Part shown: piece by piece, positions 53,723 through 62,361 of the stretch | Position numbering within the stretch: position 1 is the first letter of the stretch | Layout of the letters: every line of letters starts with the position of its first letter | NCBI GenBank assembly: GCA_002773795.1 | Contig: PFAD01000006.1 | Span: 1 to 64,000 of the forward strand | From: Chlamydiae bacterium CG10_big_fil_rev_8_21_14_0_10_42_34 | Lineage (GTDB): Bacteria; Chlamydiota; Chlamydiia; Chlamydiales; SM23-39 | Reading direction: 5' to 3' | DNA length: 64,000 nt | Made by a program: the position numbers and the translations under genes | Notes under the pieces: model-generated | What the model was told of the DNA's origin: nothing | What the model saw: only the letters and a program-made list of their open reading frames with translations | The model's database searches: none

Positions 53723-55320
53723 CGCATCACAAATTCTGGGATGTAATCGACATGCGGAGAGTTATTTTCCACTTTGTAAAGTGGTTCGATGTCGATTTTT
53801 AATCCTTGATTGAATTTGGCAAGTAGCTCTTCCGTGTTGAGATAATTCATGTGTGGGTTTCCTGTTTTTCCCACGATATTCATCGGAATATTGACCAATT
53901 TAGATCTTTCAAAATAGAGCCCTATCGCTTTTTTAGGGGCGTACTCTTTCGCCCAGACAAATTCCAAGCTATTTGGGGTTTTATATTTGGACTCTAGAAA
54001 AGCCTTTTTCAAGCTGCTCTTTTTAAATAACGTCATATCGAGTGAGTTGGGAAATCCCCAATCAAGCTCGCCTGTCTCGATGTCCCAGGCATAAATCCCA
54101 ACGCTAAGGAGCTGACTTGGCGGAACTGCTTGAGGCTGATCGAACTGGTAGCAATGATTAATGTGACGTCCCATTCGCAAATAAAATCCGTAAGCTCCCG
54201 TTTTTTCCATCTGCTGCATGCATAAAGAGAGATCGACAAAGTCTTTTACAATGATGTCATCGACTCCAAAAAGGATGTATTCAGATTTGGAATCAAAAAG
54301 GATTTTTTGGACATTTGGTTTAAAATCGTGTTTGGGATCTTTTTTAGATTGAGCCACAAAGCTAACTTGAGGAAACGCATTTTTAACTTTTTCATAACCT
54401 GCATCGTATTTCGCATCACTTGCTCGATAAAGGACCGTACAATTTTCAAAACCGGTCATATATCTTTGCACCGACTCGAGACATGCATATAGCTGAATGG
54501 GGCGATCGAAGGAGAAAATCAAAATGTCTGCCGCGGCTTGAGCTCTTGTTGTCGGAAAGGCAGTAAGAGGCTTGTAGCTTACTACATCGGTTAAAGGCTC
54601 TTGCAATATAGACGGACTTGATCCATTGGCAAATGCAACAGGCTCTTTCAGTTGCAAAATCCGGCCGCCAGAGAGATCTTGAAGTGGCTTTAAGTAAGCT
54701 TGAGAATTCGTTGCAAATTTCCCCTTGGAATACAAGTGTTTTAGATGAATTTGCTTAAATAAGGCGGCGTAATAAGAAGGTTGGGCCCCTTCTTCAATCT
54801 CATAGGATGGGTAATGGATGGCTCTGCCGTGACACATCCAAACATCTGGATTTTGATAGGCAGCATTGAGCCGGTTGAATACAATCGGAGAACTCACCCA
54901 ATCTTTCCCATGGATAGGGATGATAATTTCCCGATCTAAACAGCTGTCAATCGCTCTATAAAGGCTTGCAATTTGACCGAGCTTTGTCTCATTGCGAAGG
55001 AGGATCACTTTTTGCTCTTGATTGTTATCGACAATGAACTGACTTGCTTTTTCAAAGGTCTCATCTGTCGAGCCGTCGTCGACAAATATCACTCGGTAGT
55101 TGTCATAGTCTTGTTCGAAAATCGATTTTAACGTCCGCTCACACCAAAGGGCCTGATTGTAGGCATAAACAACGGCAACAAACGATTTATGCTCAGCTAC
55201 GGGAAATTCTTTCTCTGGAAAAACTTGCGCAACCGCCTCTTTCTTTTCAACTACGTTAGGCTCTTTTCCTAACCAAAACCCTCCCAGAGCTACGAGAAAA
55301 ATTACGACGATTCGCCACAT
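53719..55320 (-). CDS. Membrane-anchored protein with two glycosyltransferase-2-like domains
   Basis: The 533-residue protein has an N-terminal membrane anchor (MWRIVVIFLVALGGFWLG). Residues about 45-250 form a GT2 domain (VAVVYAYNQALWCERTLKSIF, YRVIFVDDGSTDET, IHGKDW). Residues about 270-460 form a second, divergent domain (ADILIFSFDRPIQLYACLESVQRY, YILFGVDDIIV) with a DDI metal motif. Both are GT-A-type folds that use nucleotide sugars. It overlaps the next GT gene by 19 bases. The anchor implies an outside-facing or periplasmic catalytic part, unusual for a nucleotide-sugar enzyme; alternatively the helix faces the domains to the cytoplasm. Confidence 0.75.
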   Translation of the reverse strand: MWRIVVIFLVALGGFWLGKEPNVVEKKEAVAQVFPEKEFPVAEHKSFVAVVYAYNQALWCERTLKSIFEQDYDNYRVIFVDDGSTDETFEKASQFIVDNNQEQKVILLRNETKLGQIASLYRAIDSCLDREIIIPIHGKDWVSSPIVFNRLNAAYQNPDVWMCHGRAIHYPSYEIEEGAQPSYYAALFKQIHLKHLYSKGKFATNSQAYLKPLQDLSGGRILQLKEPVAFANGSSPSILQEPLTDVVSYKPLTAFPTTRAQAAADILIFSFDRPIQLYACLESVQRYMTGFENCTVLYRASDAKYDAGYEKVKNAFPQVSFVAQSKKDPKHDFKPNVQKILFDSKSEYILFGVDDIIVKDFVDLSLCMQQMEKTGAYGFYLRMGRHINHCYQFDQPQAVPPSQLLSVGIYAWDIETGELDWGFPNSLDMTLFKKSSLKKAFLESKYKTPNSLEFVWAKEYAPKKAIGLYFERSKLVNIPMNIVGKTGNPHMNYLNTEELLAKFNQGLKIDIEPLYKVENNSPHVDYIPEFVMR

Positions 55321-56192
55321 AGATTCACCTGTAAAGCAGTAAGTGGAGGATAAGGATCTAGAGAGCGGATAAATTTTTCAGAGCGCATTTGTAGTTCTCT
55401 GTCCTCGCAGATATTTGTTTGTCGGTTATGAATATACAAGGTTTCCGAGATAAATTGGCAGTGTCCATTTGCAAGCTCAAGCATTGGAATCATATAGGCA
55501 AGATCCGCAGATCCTTGCAAAAACTCCCCTCCAGAGATAAAATCAGATTCGCGAATCTTTTTAAAAAGGGCCGCATAAAATGTCTTCAAGTGAGACGCAC
55601 CAAAAGGTTCGTAGCGGGCCCGGTTTTCTTTTGCCTCGTGACAAATTCCAAGCTGGTACGTAGGAAAATCGCGATACTGGCCATATGTCATCCAAAGGTC
55701 AGAGTCGGCGTAATATGAATTTAACTTTTGCAGCACCCATTCATGAGCGAGCCAATCTTCCCCCTCTAAGACGACTACAATTTCTGGGTCTTCACAGGTT
55801 TGTAAAGCTCTACATATGTTAGCCAGTTTTCCAAGCCTTTTTTCGTTTTGAACAAGAGTCACTCTTCCTAAATGGCCGCTATCAAAAATAAGATCGCGAA
55901 CCAGCTCAAAGCTCCCATCGTCTGAGGCATCATCGATATAAATCAGACGATAGTTCTCATAGTTTTGAGAAAATACAGAATCGAGGGTCTTCGCAACACT
56001 TGCCCCATTGTTCACACCTACAATGACAAATGTGAATGGCAGGTTTTTTAAAGGAAAAGGGATCGGTTTAAATGCAAATGGCTGTGTGAGCTGCACGGGC
56101 TCGACATATTTTTTGTTCAAATTTTGCGCAACCGTAAACGAACCGGCGAATACGATTGCTAATAAGAAAAGAAAAAGGACAAACTTTTTCAT
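55302..56192 (-). CDS. Membrane-anchored glycosyltransferase family 2 protein
   Basis: The 296-residue protein has an N-terminal anchor or signal peptide (MKKFVLFLFLLAIVFAGSFTVA) and a GT2 domain with TFVIVGVNNGASVAKTLDSVFSQNY, YRLIYIDDASDDGSF and VVLEGEDWLAHEWV. It is clearly a paralogue of the first half of the downstream protein, with the same order of motifs (WMTYGQYRDFPTYQLG versus WMCHGRAIHYPSYEIE). It is probably a surface-glycan enzyme. The 19-base overlap of the two genes indicates coupled translation. The first-gene ATG has AGG eight bases upstream. Confidence 0.8.
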   Translation of the reverse strand: MKKFVLFLFLLAIVFAGSFTVAQNLNKKYVEPVQLTQPFAFKPIPFPLKNLPFTFVIVGVNNGASVAKTLDSVFSQNYENYRLIYIDDASDDGSFELVRDLIFDSGHLGRVTLVQNEKRLGKLANICRALQTCEDPEIVVVLEGEDWLAHEWVLQKLNSYYADSDLWMTYGQYRDFPTYQLGICHEAKENRARYEPFGASHLKTFYAALFKKIRESDFISGGEFLQGSADLAYMIPMLELANGHCQFISETLYIHNRQTNICEDRELQMRSEKFIRSLDPYPPLTALQVNLCGESS

Positions 56193-56355
56193 AAGTAAAG
56201 CCTAGGTTCAGCAAAATGGGAGTAGAAATCAAGAAAAAATGTTTGCAAACAGATAGTCTTTTCTTTTAGCATCCATAGCTCAACTGAACCAGCCGTAACT
56301 GCAAAAATGGATACGCTTGCCTTGATTTTGGCATAACTGAAAGGATTTTCACGAA

Positions 56356-57453
56356 ATGATAGACCGAATTTGGGACTTTTTTGTCGACACAATGATGACA
56401 CTTTTTATGCCTTTAGTATGTACCTATTTCGGGTTCTGCTCGAACACGTTCATCAACACATCAGTACAAAATGCAAGTGGATTAGAGTGGGTTGGAAACA
56501 CAATGCTTAGCCCCGTCCAGTATCTCCTAGCGGGGAAAGAAGCAATACAGCTTCCAGATGGATCTTGGGAGCTCAAGCAGCGCTTTGATTACAATCACGG
56601 ATTTTGGATCAAGGCAACATCAAGCGTCCTTGCCCTTCCAACAAGTTTAGTCCTTGGTACCGCTGTCAAAGGACTTGGAATGCTTAACTCCGAGTCTGCA
56701 ACGCGCTACAATTCTCTCCTCGACGATATACAATCGGCCCGATCTCGCCCCCATTTTGAGCTATACCATCAATTAGGAATAGAAATGGGTGATGCAAAAG
56801 AAAAGCTCATTGCACAAGGCTACAAGAGAAGACCTGGAGATGAGATGACCCTTTTTTTTGAAAAAGAGGCGCTCAAAGATATCTCAGCGATTCTAACTAA
56901 TGCGCAAATCCCATGGTGGGTCGACTGCGGAACCTGTCTCGGAGCTTATCGCTATAGCGGAGTCATCCCCTGGGATGGCGACATTGACATTGCAGTACTT
57001 GCCCCCGATTTTGCAAATGTACAGCACGCGTTAAACCAACTCGATCCGAAAAAATATATCGTCCAAGATTGGTCTTCAAGAGAGCGACCCGACAGCTATA
57101 TGAAAGTATACGTTCGGAAAACGGGGACACTCATTGACATCTACCACTTTGATATTGATCTCGAAAAAAGGCAAATCGCATACATCCTAGCGCTCGAAAG
57201 TAATCTATTTTTCCCAGAGTGGTGGAAAGTGAGAGAAAGACGGTTTAAAGTCCCCGTTGCTTTTGAAACAGTTTTCCCCCTCAAAAAAGCGCAATTTGAT
57301 GGGATTGAAGTCTTTGTTCCAAACAACGTCGAAAAATATCTACAAAGATATTACGGAGAGAATCTAGATCCAGCAAAAATCTACGATCCGATCGCAGATC
57401 GCTACGAAAAAGATCTCTCCCACCCTTACTGGCAGCGCGTTTACGCCCACTAA
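56356..57453 (+). CDS. LicD-family phosphotransferase-like protein
   Basis: The 365-residue protein has a hydrophobic N-terminus (about 10-35) and a central hydrophobic stretch (about 95-120). The LicD domain starts near residue 175: WWVDCGTCLGAYRYSGVIPWDGDIDIAV, with the DxD pair typical of the family, then TGTLIDIYHFD and further motifs. LicD proteins transfer phosphocholine or related phospho-groups to surface glycans; fukutin-type relatives act on ribitol. The start has AAGGA at long spacing. It is divergent from the glycosyltransferase pair and convergent with bioY, so it belongs to a small surface-glycan cluster. Confidence 0.82.
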   Translation: MIDRIWDFFVDTMMTLFMPLVCTYFGFCSNTFINTSVQNASGLEWVGNTMLSPVQYLLAGKEAIQLPDGSWELKQRFDYNHGFWIKATSSVLALPTSLVLGTAVKGLGMLNSESATRYNSLLDDIQSARSRPHFELYHQLGIEMGDAKEKLIAQGYKRRPGDEMTLFFEKEALKDISAILTNAQIPWWVDCGTCLGAYRYSGVIPWDGDIDIAVLAPDFANVQHALNQLDPKKYIVQDWSSRERPDSYMKVYVRKTGTLIDIYHFDIDLEKRQIAYILALESNLFFPEWWKVRERRFKVPVAFETVFPLKKAQFDGIEVFVPNNVEKYLQRYYGENLDPAKIYDPIADRYEKDLSHPYWQRVYAH

Positions 57454-57458
57454 AAGGA

Positions 57459-57983
57459 TTATTTAATAGTCTTAAGCTTTTGCAAAAGTTTAAGACTGAC
57501 AATCATCTTTAATAGATCGCCCAAAACAAATGGGGCAACGCCTAAAAGAAGAGCCTGTCCAAAGCCGACAAATGTAGCTAAGTAGCTTGCGCCAAAAAAG
57601 TAGATGACCAAGTTTCCAACGCTAAGAGCTGTAAAGGGTCTTTTGTATGTTTCAATAAGATATCCCACAACGTAGCTTGCGATTAGATAGCCGATCAGAT
57701 AACCACCTGTTGGGCCAAAAAAGCATTGAATACCACCTACACCACCTGAAAATACAGGCAAGCCTAAAGCTCCTTGCGCAAGGAAGGCAAATGTGGCAGC
57801 TGCACCCCGTCTTGACCCTAAAAGAGCCGCTACAAGGAGAACTGCCGCGCTTTGCGTAGCAATTGGCACGGGTGAAAACCACAAAGGGATTGATAGTTGA
57901 CCAAATAAGCTGATGAGAAAGCTTGCTAAAATGACAAGAGTAAAGTCTCTAGCTGTTGTTTTTTCTAATGTTAGTGCTTGCAT
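57459..57983 (-). CDS. bioY: Biotin transporter substrate-binding subunit BioY
   Basis: The 174-residue membrane protein has about six helices and the BioY signatures LSIPLWFSPVPIATQSAAVLL, LLGSRRGAAATFAFLAQGALGLPVFSGG and FFGPTGGYLIGYL. BioY takes up biotin alone or with an energy-coupling (ECF) module, which is not in view. AAGGAG lies well placed before ATG 57983. It overlaps the upstream gene by 13 bases. Chlamydiae without biotin synthesis depend on such import. Confidence 0.93.
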   Translation of the reverse strand: MQALTLEKTTARDFTLVILASFLISLFGQLSIPLWFSPVPIATQSAAVLLVAALLGSRRGAAATFAFLAQGALGLPVFSGGVGGIQCFFGPTGGYLIGYLIASYVVGYLIETYKRPFTALSVGNLVIYFFGASYLATFVGFGQALLLGVAPFVLGDLLKMIVSLKLLQKLKTIK

Positions 57984-58687
57984 AAAGTCTCCTTAAAAAA
58001 TGGGGAAGCAAATTCCGGTTCGGCATGGGTCGACCAGCCAGGTATTGGTGAAACAAGGATAGCGCCTTTCTTCTGTAAACAGCAAAACTTATCGTGATCT
58101 GCAGTAATTTTTCTGTTCTCAGAAAATTTTCGGTGGATCGGCAAATGCTTCATTAACGTACCAAAGCGCATTGCATAGGTATTCGTTGTAGAAGGAGTTG
58201 TTCTCCAGTGACACGATTTAGACAAGAAAATTTTGGATGTTAATTTTGGATAATCGAAATATTTATCGCGGTGATCGTAAAGCGTGACATAATCGACATC
58301 TAAAGAAAATCCTTCAAAAAGAATATCGACCCACCCTTCTTTATGAAGGTAATCATCTTCGAGGAAATAAATGATCGTGTCCGGATGTAAGTCCAATTTT
58401 TCTACATGCTCGAGCATCCGCAAAAAAGAACCTGCTTCGGTCCCTTCATTGATCTCGATTGCTTTTCCCTGAATAAAGTGATCCCCTTCTTTAGCAACAT
58501 CGAGAAAGGAGGTGATATGAACGCGAGAGTCGATCCCTGCCATTAAGTTGTGATAGCACGCCTCATGAGAAAAATCTAAGGGACGCTTTTTGTGGGCGCT
58601 AGCTTTAGAGTAATTACAATAACGGACAAAAACTTCGATCGTCGGTTGAACGGGGCCATTTTGCGCTTTTCGTTTGGTAAAAAACAT
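57971..58687 (-). CDS. Glycosyltransferase-like protein of unknown specificity
   Basis: The 238-residue protein has a GT-A-like pattern: VRYCNYSKAS at the start, LDLHPDTIIYFLEDDYLHKEGWVDIL in the middle with an EDD metal-binding candidate, and DVDYVTLYDHRDKYFD afterwards. SLSTTNTYAMR-like STTNTYAMR and ITADHDKFCC follow. It resembles short bacterial glycosyltransferases, but I recognise no exact family. It lies three bases after the Nudix gene and overlaps bioY, so it belongs to the fabF-nudix-bioY run. A link to the nearby surface-glycan genes is plausible. Confidence 0.6.
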   Translation of the reverse strand: MFFTKRKAQNGPVQPTIEVFVRYCNYSKASAHKKRPLDFSHEACYHNLMAGIDSRVHITSFLDVAKEGDHFIQGKAIEINEGTEAGSFLRMLEHVEKLDLHPDTIIYFLEDDYLHKEGWVDILFEGFSLDVDYVTLYDHRDKYFDYPKLTSKIFLSKSCHWRTTPSTTNTYAMRFGTLMKHLPIHRKFSENRKITADHDKFCCLQKKGAILVSPIPGWSTHAEPEFASPFFKETLCKH

Positions 58688-58690
58688 AAC

Positions 58691-59134
58691 CTAGCACTTT
58701 GGAAGCATTTTTTTGGCTTGAGCGAGGAGTGATTTACCTTCTTGGTGAGTCACTTGCACAGTTGCCTCTGGCAAAGGGATCCATTTTCCATCATGAATCT
58801 CTTCAGTTTGAAGTTTTACTTCGCCGCCAACTTCTGCAATAAAGTAAAACACCCGCTTGTAAACCCTCTCTCCATCCATCATGAAGGTATACTGCTCCAT
58901 CATAGGATCTTTTTTAATAAGTTGGATGAGCTCAAGATTTGTCTCTTCTTTCAGCTCGCGAAAAGCAGCTTCTTGAGGAGTCTCATCGGCCTCTGCGTGC
59001 CCTTTTGGAAATCCCCAATAGCCACTTCGATTGTGCTGAATGAGAAAGACTTCCCATTTCCCCCGCGCCTTTGAAAAGGGGATGACGCCGAATGATTCAT
59101 CTTGTCTCAATTTAGGATCCTTTATATGGCGCAA
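58691..59134 (-). CDS. Nudix hydrolase (diadenosine polyphosphatase type)
   Basis: The 147-residue protein has a complete Nudix box, GHAEADETPQEAAFRELKEETNLEL, in two overlapping halves (GX5EX7REUXEEXGU pattern). The layout, with WGFPKGHAE before the box, matches bis(5'-nucleosyl)-tetraphosphatases, which cleave Ap4A-type alarmones. The start overlaps the fabF 3' end by 23 bases. From memory, fabF followed by this enzyme matches C. trachomatis CT770-CT771. Confidence 0.88.
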   Translation of the reverse strand: MRHIKDPKLRQDESFGVIPFSKARGKWEVFLIQHNRSGYWGFPKGHAEADETPQEAAFRELKEETNLELIQLIKKDPMMEQYTFMMDGERVYKRVFYFIAEVGGEVKLQTEEIHDGKWIPLPEATVQVTHQEGKSLLAQAKKMLPKC

Positions 59135-60371
59135 ATATCAACGTCGAATTATGCCCACCAAATCCAAAAGAGTTGGAAAGGGCCGCCTTAACTTGGTGTT
59201 CTTTGGCAACGTTAGGAATTACATCGATCCCCTCTAAAGATGGATCTGGATGTTCCATATTAATCGTTGGATGAAGCTTACCTGTTAAAATTGCCTTAAT
59301 TGTGGCAATCGCTTCAATCCCACCCGCAGCACCCAAGCAGTGTCCCGTCATCGATTTTGTCGAGTTGATCTTAATGTCTTTGATCTGTTCTTTAAAAACA
59401 TTACGAATCGCCTCAATTTCACAAAAATCACCCGCAATAGTAGAAGTTGCATGCGCATTGATGTAGTTAACTTCTTCTTTTTTAATGCCTGCAGCCTCAA
59501 TAGCATCTTCAATACATTGGGCAACTCCCGCTCCATCTTCTCGAGGAGATGTCATATGATAAGCGTCACAGTTGATGGCGCCGCCTAGATACTCAGCATA
59601 GATTGGGGCGCCGCGCTTCAATGCGTGCTCTAGGGTTTCTAGGACAAGAACGCCAGCACCTTCACCCATCACAAAACCATCTCTTGCTTGATCCCAAGGG
59701 CGAGACGCTTTAGTTGGATCTTCATTTTTAGTAGAAAGGGCGCCAATGGCCACAAATCCAGCAAGACCAATTGGGTTAATTGGGGCTTCAGCTCCCCCAC
59801 AAAGCATCAAGTCGGCTTTCCCTTCTTGGATTTGTTCGGCAGCTGCGTGGATACAGAAGTTAGAAGTTGCACAAGCGGTAGAAATAGAAAAATTCGGCCC
59901 CTTAAAACCGAGATCAATGGCGAGGAGAGCTCCTCCCATATTAGTGATGATGTAAGGGACGAAAAAGGGGGTAAGACGCTTGTAGCCTTTGGTTAAAATT
60001 GTCTCGACACCATCGTAAAAAACGGTCATCCCGCCCATTCCGGAGCCAATAACAATTCCACATCTATTTTTGTCTAATTTACCGAGCGCGTCTGCGTCAA
60101 GCTTTGCACTTTCGAGAGCTTTTTTTCCGCCTACCATCGTATAGCGAATGAACGGATCTACTCTACGAGCCTGTTTTTTATCCATGTACTCGCCCGTATC
60201 GAAATCGCGAACAGAGCCAGCGAAACGTGTCGGGTACTCAGAGCAATCGAATCCTTGAATAGGACCGATTCCACTTTTTCCTGCTAAGAGCTGGTCATAA
60301 AAAGAGTCGACGTCGTTCCCAAAACAAGAGACAACGCCCATTCCCGTTACAACAATCCGTTTTTTGGCCAT
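59112..60371 (-). CDS. fabF: 3-oxoacyl-[ACP] synthase II
   Basis: FabF elongates acyl-ACP in type II fatty-acid synthesis. The protein has the thiolase fold with nucleophile Cys167 (STACATSNF), His307 (NAHATST) and His344 (MTGHCLGAAGG), plus VVTGMGVVSCFG at the start and SNSFGFGGHNSTL at the end. I chose ATG 60371, preceded by AGGTTG, giving 419 residues; the frame has two extra codons upstream. It is the first gene of the fabF-nudix-glycosyltransferase-bioY run. Confidence 0.96.
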   Translation of the reverse strand: MAKKRIVVTGMGVVSCFGNDVDSFYDQLLAGKSGIGPIQGFDCSEYPTRFAGSVRDFDTGEYMDKKQARRVDPFIRYTMVGGKKALESAKLDADALGKLDKNRCGIVIGSGMGGMTVFYDGVETILTKGYKRLTPFFVPYIITNMGGALLAIDLGFKGPNFSISTACATSNFCIHAAAEQIQEGKADLMLCGGAEAPINPIGLAGFVAIGALSTKNEDPTKASRPWDQARDGFVMGEGAGVLVLETLEHALKRGAPIYAEYLGGAINCDAYHMTSPREDGAGVAQCIEDAIEAAGIKKEEVNYINAHATSTIAGDFCEIEAIRNVFKEQIKDIKINSTKSMTGHCLGAAGGIEAIATIKAILTGKLHPTINMEHPDPSLEGIDVIPNVAKEHQVKAALSNSFGFGGHNSTLIFAPYKGS

Positions 60372-60436
60372 GATCAACCTAAAATTTTAATTTTCAGTAT
60401 GAATATCATACCAAAAAACGGCGTGTCCGGCAATGG

Positions 60437-61624
60437 TTATCTAAACCTACGGCGTGGGGGTCCCCAGCTTTTTTTATGTGGTTTAAACTGAGGCTTAAAT
60501 TTAGCCTCTAGACCTGGAATTACAATCGGAGTCATCTTCTTGCCAGTAAATCTTTCAATTTGCTGAACCGTTCTTTGGTCTCTATGAGCCGCAAATGAAA
60601 GGGCAATTCCTGACGCCTTCGCACGACCTGTTCGACCGATGCGGTGAACGTAGTCTTCAGCGCTCATCGGCAAGTCAAAGTTAATGACATGGCTAATCGC
60701 AGGAATATCAATTCCCCTTGCAGCAACGTCTGTTGCAATCAAGATCCGAATGGCACCTTTACGAAGCTGAGCAATTGTTCTTGTTCTTTGTCTTTGGTTC
60801 ATATCGCCGTGCAATGCGCCTGCTGGATGGCCATCGACACAAAGCTTATCCGCAAGCTGATCAGCTTGATGCTTCGTCGCAGTAAACACAATCACTTGTG
60901 TAAGTGCTGCATCATTGAGAAGGTGGTCTAAGAGACGATACTTATGATCGATGTTGTCGACTGTGTGAACTTGCTGCTCGATGCTCGCTTGAGCTGAGTA
61001 GTCAGGTTCGATCGAAATTTGCAACGGATCATTGAGAAGACGACGAGAAAGACTCATCACGCTTCCTTTAAGAGTCGCTGAAAAGAGCAATGTTTGACGA
61101 TTTTTTGGTGTCAAAGAAGCGATGTGCTCCACTGGCTCAACAAATCCCATATCGAGCATTCTGTCCGCTTCATCGAGAATGAGCATCTCAACGCGGGACA
61201 ACTGAATTCTTCCTCTTTCGATATGGTCGATCAAACGACCTGGAGTTGCCACTAAAATATCATAGGGCTTTGCGAGCTGCTTATTTTGTAATGGATAAGG
61301 CATTCCACCGTAGATACACACCGTCTTAATATGAGGCATGTGCTTGCTATACTTAGCAGACTCATTGGCCACTTGCATTGCAAGTTCGCGCGTTGGAACG
61401 AGAATTAATACGCGAGGCCCTCTTCCTGGAGCAGGGGTTGCTAATTTGTTCAATGCAGGGAGAATAAACGCAGCAGTTTTGCCAGTTCCTGTTTGAGCAG
61501 AGGCTTGTAAATCGCACCCTTCTAAAACTTTAGGAATAGCTTGTTCTTGAATTGGAGTAGGTGTTGTGTGCCCTAAATCCTGAATTGCTTTTTGGATTTT
61601 TTCATTTAATAATTGAAATGTCAT
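60437..61624 (-). CDS. DEAD-box RNA helicase (RhlE type)
   Basis: The 395-residue protein has all helicase motifs in order: Q motif TPTPIQEQAIP, motif I AQTGTGKT, Ia PTRELAMQV, motif II DEAD, motif III SAT, then FTATKHQA, IATDVAARGIDIP and motif VI HRIGRTGRA. The short basic tail (FKPHKKSWGPPRRRFR) is typical of RhlE-like proteins acting in ribosome assembly or mRNA decay. It stands between fabF and rsfS; I do not recall a helicase here in C. trachomatis, so it may be an insertion. Confidence 0.93.
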   Translation of the reverse strand: MTFQLLNEKIQKAIQDLGHTTPTPIQEQAIPKVLEGCDLQASAQTGTGKTAAFILPALNKLATPAPGRGPRVLILVPTRELAMQVANESAKYSKHMPHIKTVCIYGGMPYPLQNKQLAKPYDILVATPGRLIDHIERGRIQLSRVEMLILDEADRMLDMGFVEPVEHIASLTPKNRQTLLFSATLKGSVMSLSRRLLNDPLQISIEPDYSAQASIEQQVHTVDNIDHKYRLLDHLLNDAALTQVIVFTATKHQADQLADKLCVDGHPAGALHGDMNQRQRTRTIAQLRKGAIRILIATDVAARGIDIPAISHVINFDLPMSAEDYVHRIGRTGRAKASGIALSFAAHRDQRTVQQIERFTGKKMTPIVIPGLEAKFKPQFKPHKKSWGPPRRRFR

Positions 61625-61670
61625 TGTTTTCTTCTTTTTTTAAATTGTGAAGGCCTGTCGAGCTTTAGGC

Positions 61671-62045
61671 TCATCCCATGGCGGGTTTGGAGACGTCGAT
61701 GTCAAGATCAACGATCTTGCTATCGCTCCAAAGACGCTCTAAAGAATATCTTTCGCGTAGGCCGGGGCTAAAGATATGAACTGTGATTTCACCACAGTCC
61801 AAAACAGCCCAATCACCTGTCTTAAGCCCTTCGGCGTGAACAGGGTTTTCCCCTCTTTCATCGAGCTCATCAACAACAGCTCGAGCGATGGAGGAGACAT
61901 GCCGATCGACATTCCCTTCAGCGATAAGAAGAAAATCAGTAATGCTAGACATTCCTTGTACATCAAGTGCAAGGATATTGAACCCCTTCTTGTCATAAAT
62001 GACTTGAGCGATTGCGTTGAGAGTCTCTAAAGGGGTTCTATTCAT
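61671..62045 (-). CDS. rsfS: Ribosomal silencing factor RsfS (Iojap family)
   Basis: RsfS binds ribosomal protein uL14 and blocks subunit joining in starvation. The 124-residue protein has the family core: KGFNILALDVQGMSSITDFLLIAEG, DRHVSSIARAVVDEL, HAEGLKTGDWAVLDCGEITVHIF and SLERLW. I chose ATG 62045, which fits the family length; the frame goes back to 62111 with residues unlike the family. In many bacteria rsfS follows nadD; here two plus-strand genes lie between them. Confidence 0.93.
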   Translation of the reverse strand: MNRTPLETLNAIAQVIYDKKGFNILALDVQGMSSITDFLLIAEGNVDRHVSSIARAVVDELDERGENPVHAEGLKTGDWAVLDCGEITVHIFSPGLRERYSLERLWSDSKIVDLDIDVSKPAMG

Positions 62046-62361
62046 AATCTGCAAAATAAAAAGTTGGGCACATTTTTCAAAAGCGAAATTTTCAACGTGA
62101 GTATACTTCAATCGTCTAGATCGAGTCCAGCTCTTTTACGCTTAGGGCCTCAAGAGCCCTAAATCTTTTTTATAAAAAAGCACACCCATCCCCTCAATTT
62201 CCTCGTACAAACCACCTAATTTAAGCTATCCCATTATTCGCCAGCACTCTAAAAAATCTCAAGCCACTAAAAGCAAACAACTTACAGAAATACAGCAAAG
62301 CAAATACTTTATTTTAACTAAAAAAACATGTATAATATAATTATTAAACAAACAGGTAATT
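62046..62361. other. Gene-free stretch between rsfS and the repeat-like gene
   Basis: These 316 bases hold no ORF I can support. They contain one plus-strand terminator-like hairpin (62142-62170) and, at the right end, A/T-rich sequence with TATAAT at 62331-62336, a probable -10 for the gene at 62362. I see no tRNA. Confidence 0.6.
62142..62170 (+). terminator. Plus-strand terminator-like hairpin without an upstream gene
   Basis: TTAGGGC pairs with GCCCTAA around CTCAAGA, followed by ATCTTTTTT. No plus-strand gene lies upstream, only the antisense of rsfS, so it could end a small RNA or act as an insulator. Confidence 0.55.

Noticed and set aside
62105-62165. tRNA gene suggested by GATCGAGTCC near 62120
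   Set aside because: The T-loop is not TTCGA-type, no acceptor stem or anticodon arm can be drawn.
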